DNA of 64,000 nucleotides from Mytilisepta virgata. Lineage: Eukaryota; Mollusca; Bivalvia; Mytilida; Mytilidae. Positions 12,801 to 21,800 of this stretch are shown here, piece by piece. A model generated the notes under the pieces. The model made no database searches. It worked only from the letters and a program-made list of their open reading frames with translations, and was not told the origin of the DNA. Where the stretch lies: positions 46,702,150 through 46,766,149 of the forward strand of contig CM051514.1 of assembly GCA_028015205.1 (NCBI GenBank). The letters are read 5' to 3'. The position numbers were made by a program, and so were the translations under genes. How positions within the stretch are numbered: the first letter of the stretch is position 1; each line of letters starts with the position of its first letter.

Positions 12801-15800
12801 CCTGAAAATAGACAATCCCACTTCTGACACCAGTTTGTAAGGGGACCAGGGGTCTTGTCAGGATAGACATCATCTTCTGTTTACATTAGCCAGGGTGCCA
12901 ATTCTAAAGTCTCTGATTTGATCCAGCCTGTATTTATTTTACTATATAAAATCCAGGGAGGAGGAATTCCAATACGGTAATTTTACCAGACCAAAATCGC
13001 CAATACATGCACACTTGACTGCAGATGATTGGAGTAACCATTTGTTCAACCTTGGTAAGTTTTCATGTATGTATAATTATCAACTAGATAATTTCAGTTC
13101 CATCTTGTAGTAAAACAAAGATAAATCACAGGGCAGTATAATTTATTAATCTGTTTTGATCTATTCTTTTTCTGTTATGAACAAAGTATAACAATATAAC
13201 ATATTCTTAAATATTATGATCCACCACCTGGCAAAATATTGTGCTGGCACATCCAAATTACAATTGGCACATCCAGAATATTATAACACTAAAACTGGAC
13301 AAAACTATGGTCGAAAAATACTAATCTGGTCCCTTATTTGTGGAAAAACATGTTATAGGTCGATGTGATGGGGAATAGCTGCTAGCTGTTTCTACTTTTA
13401 ATTTTCATACATTATTCTGGAGGTCTCCCTGGAAAAGGACTATTTATTGAAACCATTTGCTGAGTATAGGATTTCATTATTATGAAATATTTATGTACCT
13501 TTCCTGGTTACTGTTCTGTTAACTGTAAATAAATAATGCTCTGCGAAAATTTCAATTCTGGAGATATGTCTCTAGTTTTGTATTTACCGCTCTTGGCAGC
13601 TATTCGCCATTTCTGACAGTTGCCCCCGCTTATATAGGAAAATTCTGGGTCACATGACGCCGATTGACCAATCGCGATAATCGTTATAAAAATATCTCGA
13701 GGAGCAGTGCCAGGATTTGGGATGAACTTTCGTGTTTACTGAACTAATTATTACATGTCAGCTTGCCAGCTTCTTGCCAATTATTAGCCATGGCTATATA
13801 GAAATTAGGTAAATAGGTATGAACATGAGAAAATATTAAAAATGTAACCGGGCAAGCGTAAAACCATTTGCCAGGCAGTGGCGGTATAATACAAAAATGG
13901 AGTAGCAGACTGTAATTTGGCTGTCTGCAAATAATTCCCACAAAACGTACATTTTATCAATAAACTTCAAATGAATAAGTATAACCAATAAGATTATTAG
14001 CGTTGCAATGCTTTGAAAATAGACATTACGTATTTTTACATGCCCTAATAATTATAGCAGACGACTTTTGTCGGAAACGATAAAACTTTGTAGACGACGT
14101 TTGTTTACATTTTGAAACTTGGAAAAACGTGAAATATGTGCCTTTTTCTTGAATAAAGTGATCAATTATCATTATAAAATATGAATTCATTATAAAATAC
14201 GTTAAGCACACGAAATTTGAGCCCTGTGAAATTTTGGAAACAATTATTTCAACATTGTAACTGACAACAATTCTCAATATTGTAAAAATCCTAACTTCCA
14301 TTGTCACACTGTGACAGAATTAATTAACAACTTTTATTGAATAATTATTAATAAAAACACTATTAACTTGGTTTAAAGAGAATTAATTTAACTTGAAACA
14401 TTTTAACATTATAAAAATAATTTGGAAACATTGGAAATAAAAAAAAAAATGTTGGGCCTTAGGGCCCTACCTCTAACAATATGGAAGACTTGTTTTGATA
14501 GTATCTAGATCAGGTTTAAATTCGAGTGCAGTAAAACAAAGTACTAAGCAAATATTGTGTTGGATCTGTTTAACTTCCATCGTGGCGCAATGTATATTCA
14601 ACTATACAACATGCCTCATGCATGGCATGTGTGTTTTTTTGGTTTTTTAATGTATGAAAAACCTCAAATTATAAATGTAATAGGCTCTGACCTAAGTGAA
14701 GGAAACCCTTCCCTCAGCTAACCATATCCCAGCCAAATCATAGCTCTACAGTACAAGAGTGGGGGCTAAAGTAGATGAAGACCAGGAAATCAATGGACAT
14801 TTTAATTGAACTAATGAAGTCAAAATACACGTAGCTATTCAAAATCTCTTCTTGAACTGTTAAAGGTTAGATTTTCAATTCGTGGAAAGATCAGGATTTA
14901 TGAGTTCGTTTTTGAATCTTGTAGCAAGTAGCGACTCTAATACATGTACATGTAATAATGATTTATTCACTGTATCCTCATAATTTCTGGCCATGTTAAA
15001 GACGATCAGTTACTGAAATATCTAATAATTCAAAGCATCGATAATGATGAAGTCGTCCATAAACATGAGACTTTGTCGTTTTAAAAAATATTCTCCCAAA
15101 TCAACGTTGATCAATATTCAACACATAGATACACGCTTCGGCAGTTGTGTAGACTTTCAGCTGTTTCTGGCAAAAAAAATTCTTAAATTGACATTGATCT
15201 AGTTCTCGAATGCATTCCAAGCAATAGAGCAACGTTTTGATTTTTAATCGTTAAATATGTGATTCGATTCACTGCTACGATGTGTTGACATTTTGTCAGA
15301 CGATAATTGTACGCAACGCGCTTTTTCGACGTTGTTAAAATTCACCGGATTAAACGCTCAAGTGATCAATTCGAGTTATCTCCCTGTGACCGCAAACCTT
15401 ACCTTAAGTTCAAGTTTTCTACGGGCTTAATAATTAATAAGTTCAAGTTTTCTATGGGCAAAGTTCGCATATATAGGCGATTTGGCAATTTGCATCACTT
15501 TTTGGAATATTGCCAAGAAGGAACTTGAGGACCAAAATAATTCTTATTTCATATGAAAGGAGAAACTTCGTTTTGGTTCTGAGTTTCCTTCACGTTTAAA
15601 AACTGTCGTGTTGGCAAATTTGTGTCAAAACTGTCTCCCAAAGCGATATTCATGTATGTAAAAAAGTAAAAAAAATTTAGTAACTTGTTAATTATTATTA
15701 GCAAATCGTTAGAGACTACATATACCAGGCAGAAAGGTTTAGTGCGACTTTAATTTGAAAAAGGCCCTAGAAGTGAAATAAATGCAGGGGAAAAAAGCCC

Positions 15801-18800
15801 TACTTCTTTAAAAGGCAATGTTATATTGTATGGAATAGTTAATTGTATAATCGTATATATATTACGGTTTACTGTTTGGATTGCCCTTGCTTGGAGTTAA
15901 ATGAATTTAGGAAAACAGCCTAGAGTAGTGACTCTTGTTGTGAATTGAGTTATATTTATCCTGCATTTACAGAGAAAACAAGGATTTATGCTAAATGCAC
16001 ACAAGAAGTTCAGTTCAATTAAAAAATACCAGAATAAAGCAAGGGTGCTTTTGAAATACTAGTGCATTATATAGATGGGCTGACAGAACATGGACGTTTA
16101 AAAATTGAAATAAATTGCTCTTTCTTAAATAAACAGAAGGTCCTTTCCACAGTATTTCATAACGGACTTCAGAAAACTACTAATAAAAAGTTTGTATATT
16201 ATAAACTAGTTACCAGTACAAACCAATTATCAATATACTTACACCAAAACTGATGTATGCTCCGAGTACACTCCCAGCAATAGTGGCAAAGCCGCCGGTC
16301 ATAATAGCATGAAGTTCTGAATTTGTTAATTCGCCAAGAAACGGGCGTAACATCAATGGTAGGTCGGTCTGTTAAAAGTATAAAACAAATATATCATTAA
16401 TTTTACTATATTTGTATGTTTTTGTTTATTCGAGTGTTACAGTTTTATTAAAGCACTGCTGTTAAATTATTATAATTTTAGGAATGAAAACGGCTTATTA
16501 GTTTAAAGACTGGCGTGTATTTGACGTCTGTTGCCATTTGCCCTCTCTCCCTCCCCCAAGACGGATTTACCCTATAGCAGAATGCGCAAATTCATTTAAA
16601 AAGGTAGATTTTCTAGCACAGATTTGAAATTTGTACAACTTTAATAAAAACCTTCGGCAATTTAATTTTTTTCAATGTTTGTTTTGTGTTCGAGTCAGAA
16701 CCCAAAAAGCTTGTAATGTAATCCAAAAAATCTCGGATTATTATAAAGCAAAGGAAAAAAGGATAATATATTCAATGTTAATTAAAAAAAAATACGCATT
16801 GTACGCAATTGAGTATTGGAGTTTATTTTAGACGAGGATCTCGTTTAACAAATATCCGTACGACTATGGCCAGTCGTGTAAAAAAAACAAAAAAACTTCA
16901 AAATAACATGATAGTTAAATCTATGAACCTGATTCTACCATCTTAAGTAATTTATAAGAAAATTAGTGTAAAAGCATACACACCATTCCTAAAAAGATAT
17001 TTCCAACAGCACTAAGGGATTCCGCAGGTCTTGTACCCATGCAAAATCCCAGGAATCTACCACCATGTTTAATGATGAATGGTATAACACCGAGGTAGTA
17101 CAAAATGGATATCATTGTTGCCATGAATACGACTACAGGCATAACCTGAATGTAATGAGGAAACATGGTTATAACAATAATTAGAATTGCATCACGGCGG
17201 AAAAGTTCTATGACTAAAATATTATTCCATTTTTTAAAACTGAGGAAAATCTCCCTCGTGTAAAGCTCTGTCCTTAATACTTTCTGGTTTCACACTTTTG
17301 GCACGTATAAAAATCTAAAAATTAAATGCCAATTGCCGTACAGTAGTTTTGCACTTTTGAGAACTGTTTATTCGTGTTGACCTTAACTGGATTTAAACAA
17401 CAAATATACAGGTCTTTTATGTTTACAGTTCAAAATGAATAAATTCTATTTGCTATTCCGAAGTTTCGTCTTTACAATACGTGGATAAACTGGTTCTATT
17501 AGGCATTGTTGAGTTTCTAGATATTTATCCGTTCTGAGGCTCTCATTGCGACTTAAACAGCACTAAAAATACTGTTCTTTGTGGAGTTTATGACAATCTA
17601 TCAACTATATCCTTTCTTGTAAGTAAAAAAAGTTAATTCTCAAAAGTGCATCAAAGGTAATAAATCCGATATTAAATTTATATTACCTTAAACGCGAACC
17701 GGTGTTCTTCAAAGTGTTTATCAAATACAAATTCCGCTCCTACATCACTATAGGACAGAAACTCATTCACACGATCTCCTATCCATTTGAAAGCATCATA
17801 TCCGGGTTTTGTTTCTAGTGTTATCAACGCAAATATAAACTGTAAAGCCAAACCCCAAAATACTGGGTGCCAGTCTACCTACAATTACACAGAGATGTAC
17901 TGTAAACTCAAACTACTCAAGTCAACCTAGAAATACACAGAAATGTACTGTAACCCCAATATACTGGTTACCAGTCTACCTAGAAATACATAAAAATATA
18001 CCGTAATGCCAAAATTCATGGTGGTGCCAAAATTATATGGGCTGTTGCTCCTTGTTTAAAATCACACGATGATCCTAGATACACTGTATGATTAACCATT
18101 TTTCCGTGATCAGTGGTATGGCGTATTGTCTCTGTGAAGTTTACCTCAATATCATAACATTTGTGAGCGCCAGAAAGCAACATATAGCAATAAGTATTCA
18201 GTTGGGTTTATTCGCCTACATAAATTTACTAGATTTCCTGTTTTCAATTGTTATAAAATGAGAATAAACCCGGTAATAAAAAATTCTGTTTTACATGTAC
18301 TTGACGAAATTGTACGTATATCGCACGGAAAAAACAGACACCGCATTAAACAAATTCTAAAACATAAGTATGCAAACTTCTATAATACCGAACTACTACG
18401 GACTGTCAAGCATTTCCTGTACCTTAAAAAAATTTATGCGCTTCATAAAAACAATCTTAGTCAAATTCTGCACTCACTTACCCGAGCTGGATTTACTGAC
18501 GTCACGTAAAATATAATCACATACAACAGTACTCCGCCAATGGGTATGAGGTTATCAGGTCGGTCAATTGCAATGTATACGATGACGTACACCACGATGA
18601 ATATAAATACTGCTACTTTCAGTATCCTAGGATTGAAGATAAAACATTCTGGAAAGGATCTAATTAAACTATTCTTCATATTAAGACAAAGCAAGGGTCT
18701 AATAATTCTTAGTTCGCAAAAATGCTGAAGAAAAATATATCTTACAAAGCGTCTGAAAACATAGCGTTTTTGAACATACACATTTGCGTCATTTTAATGC

Positions 18801-21800
18801 ATTGCCCTCCTATAAAGTTTGGTCTCTTTTCTTGGTTTTTACTTTGTTGGTGTTGAAAACCTTAAGTGTAATGTTGCGATGAAGAACACTTAAGGATGAT
18901 CGCTGGTTTAATAGGAAATATATAGGATTTGAAATAGGTGTTTTAGTTTGAGAGGACATATGAATAGTAAACAAATAAGCAAAAAAAAATGTAGGTTCAT
19001 GTGCTCATTTTAGAGCTATAAGGCCTTGAAAATTTGCAGGAAATTGGTTTTCTCTGGATTTTCCTTGTCTTTGCATTGGCAAATTCAGTCTCTCAAAAAT
19101 GCATGAAAAAATAAAACGAATTTCATAAGATTTTGTCAATTACCATTTTACGGTATATATGATTGAATTATAAAAGAAAAAGTAGGGGTTCATGGGCAAA
19201 AAACTTGATGTTTAAGAAATGGATAAAAAACGAGGATTCCGAAAATCTGACAAAAAGACCAAAACATGACAAACGAGCATCCTTAAAGCTAAATTCATTT
19301 TTTTCAGGTGCATAAGGGTAGTATTTTCTGTAGAAATATATATCCTGTCTTTTCTCAATACATCGTCCATGAACAAAATAATGCAGATACTTACCATTTA
19401 AGATGAAATCGTAAACTATGTACGCCTGATTTATCACAGAAAGGTATAAATGTGTCATGGTTCCACTGTTTTATGCTGCCTTTACAGAAATGCTTACTCC
19501 ATGCACCAATTACAAAACATAACCCAATTACTGAACATATCAGTAACCGCCATTCTGGTTCCCCGCCGAATTTATAAATCATAGCATACACAACATACCC
19601 GATATAAGCCAAAAATAAAATAACTTGTATGACTATAATTATCACAGGCTTATAAGACATGAGACATGAGTAAATTGATGTTTGTGCTTTTAATGTACAT
19701 CTTTCACAACCATTCAAATCAGTATTATTTTCGTCATCCATTACAAGGCCGGTGGCTGGCAGTCCTTGCTTTCTCTCTCCGATATCATCAGCATTGTCAA
19801 TCTGCATACATATATATGAAAAACATAATTTATTTCATTTGATACAAGGTAACCAGTCTTAAAGACAAAACTCATATAGAATAGCCTACACTGGGATTTA
19901 TATCTCGAGAGTTTTGAAACAACTATGTAACACCCTGTGTTTAGTTTAAACATATTTTATTTACTCAAATAAAGTAAAATGGATCAGACACAAGTTAAAC
20001 AAACTTAGATCGTCTTCTCCCTATATACGATTTATATCATTACAATTTTAGAGCATGTACAAAACATAATAAATATTAATTTAAGCCTTTATACATACAA
20101 GAGGAAAATGAATCAAAATATAAAGATACATAAGAGAAGAAAAGAAGTAAGAGATAAATTGATAAAATGGAAGTATTGAGACATGATGGTAATGCATGTG
20201 TGTGTGTGTGGATTCTCTCGGGGTTTGTTCATTTTTAAGTTATCAGGAATCTGTTTGATTTTTTTATATAGTCAAAAGTCTTTTTAAATATATTCTCGTT
20301 TTGTTCATTTGTTAGTAAACTATTTCCGGCTGTTAATAATTTTAAATCAAGCTTTAGGCAATCGGGTAACCAGACCAATCCATCGAATAAAGAGTTGCGT
20401 AAGTCATTATACAATGGACATTCGAAGAAGAAATGGAGGGAATCTTCTCTTTTAGCTCCACATCTACAGGAAGGGTCCGAAACGATATTAACTTTGTAAA
20501 GGTCATAATTCAGGAAAGTGTCTGAGCATCTAAACTGAGCCAGTAAGATATTAAGTTTTCGAGGACCAAATGAGAAATATTTTGGAATAGTTGTAATTTC
20601 AGTATTTAATTTATTGAGTTCGTTCTTAAATCTTGGCAATGAATCGGATCTACGAGCAGATATATCTAAATTATTCCACAGTCTTATAGTTGAAGGGATA
20701 TACGAGTTATTAGTTATGGAGAGTCTGCAAAATGGGATAATTATATCTTCGCCGTTCCTCAGCGGATATGTAGTTGTACTTTGTATGCAAGGTGGTATTA
20801 AATTACAAAGATACGAAGGAGCGTTGTTGTTTTGAATATTGTAAAACAGTTGTAATTTACGCCTTTTCCGACGTTCCTGGAGAGATTCCCAGCCAATTTC
20901 TTGGTAAATTTTATTTACATTAGTGAAAATAGGTAGTCCTGTGACTATTCTGGCAGCCTCTAATTGTAATTGTTCTAATCGGTTTGCATTAACAATCCCA
21001 CAATTATCCCATACTTCACATGCATATTCAAATATGGGTCGAATATACACAAGATACAGTTTTTCTAAATTCGATCTACTTAATCTATATTTTAATTTCC
21101 GTAAAACATTTAAATGTTTTGATACACTAGATATTATATTCTCAACGTGAGTATTCCATTTTGCATCATCACTAAAAGTAACACCGAGATGTTTATGCTG
21201 CTTAGTAATTGGTATATTATTTCCATCAAAAATAAACCTCATTTCTGGTACTTCGGTATTTGAAAAAAGCATAATTTTAGTTTTATCAGGGTTGAAAGAC
21301 ATAAGCCATTGCTTTGACCATTCACTCAGTGCATTAAGGTCATGATTTATCATAGACTGTATTTGTGCTCCGTCATTTCCCGAGCAGCTGAATGAGGTGT
21401 CATCTGCAAATAGGCGTGTAAGGGAGATGAGATTCTCAGCAATATCGTTGATATAAATAATGAACAAAAGGGGATCCAATACAGACCCTTGGGGGACACC
21501 TGCTAGGACCGGCAAGAAAGAGGAGAACGAATCATTAATAACAACCTTTTGTTTTCTCATGTTTAAATAACTTTCAAACCATTTATGTAGATTTCCATTT
21601 ATTCCATAAGATTTAAGTTTAGATAGTAGCCCCTTGTGCCAAACTTTATCAAAGGCTTTAGAAAAGTCACAGAACACGAAGCAGCTAATCTCTTTTCTTT
21701 CAAGAGAATTCAGAATAGTGTCATAAATTTCTAACAGTTGGTGTACCGTTGAGTTTTTGGGTAAGAATCCAGACTGATATTGATATATGAGTTTGTGGGT

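Larger units (their letters stand above)
2758..14478 (-). mobile_element. Complete Ty3/Gypsy LTR retrotransposon with extra zinc-finger ORF
   Basis: Two directly repeated 1643-bp LTRs (TGTAAGGGG...CTCTAACA) bound an internal region with, in element order on the minus strand: a tRNA-Leu primer binding site, gag, pol (protease, RT, RNase H, integrase), a C2H2-finger ORF and a polypurine tract. The 4-bp sequence ATAT flanks both ends (2754-2757 and 14479-14482), as expected for a target-site duplication. The domain order PR-RT-RH-IN places it in Ty3/Gypsy (Metaviridae). All three ORFs are open and the LTRs differ by no indel; I saw no substitution in the parts compared by eye. It is therefore a young and possibly competent copy. 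It lies in sense orientation inside a CNT intron. Clade-level placement was not attempted. Confidence 0.95.
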
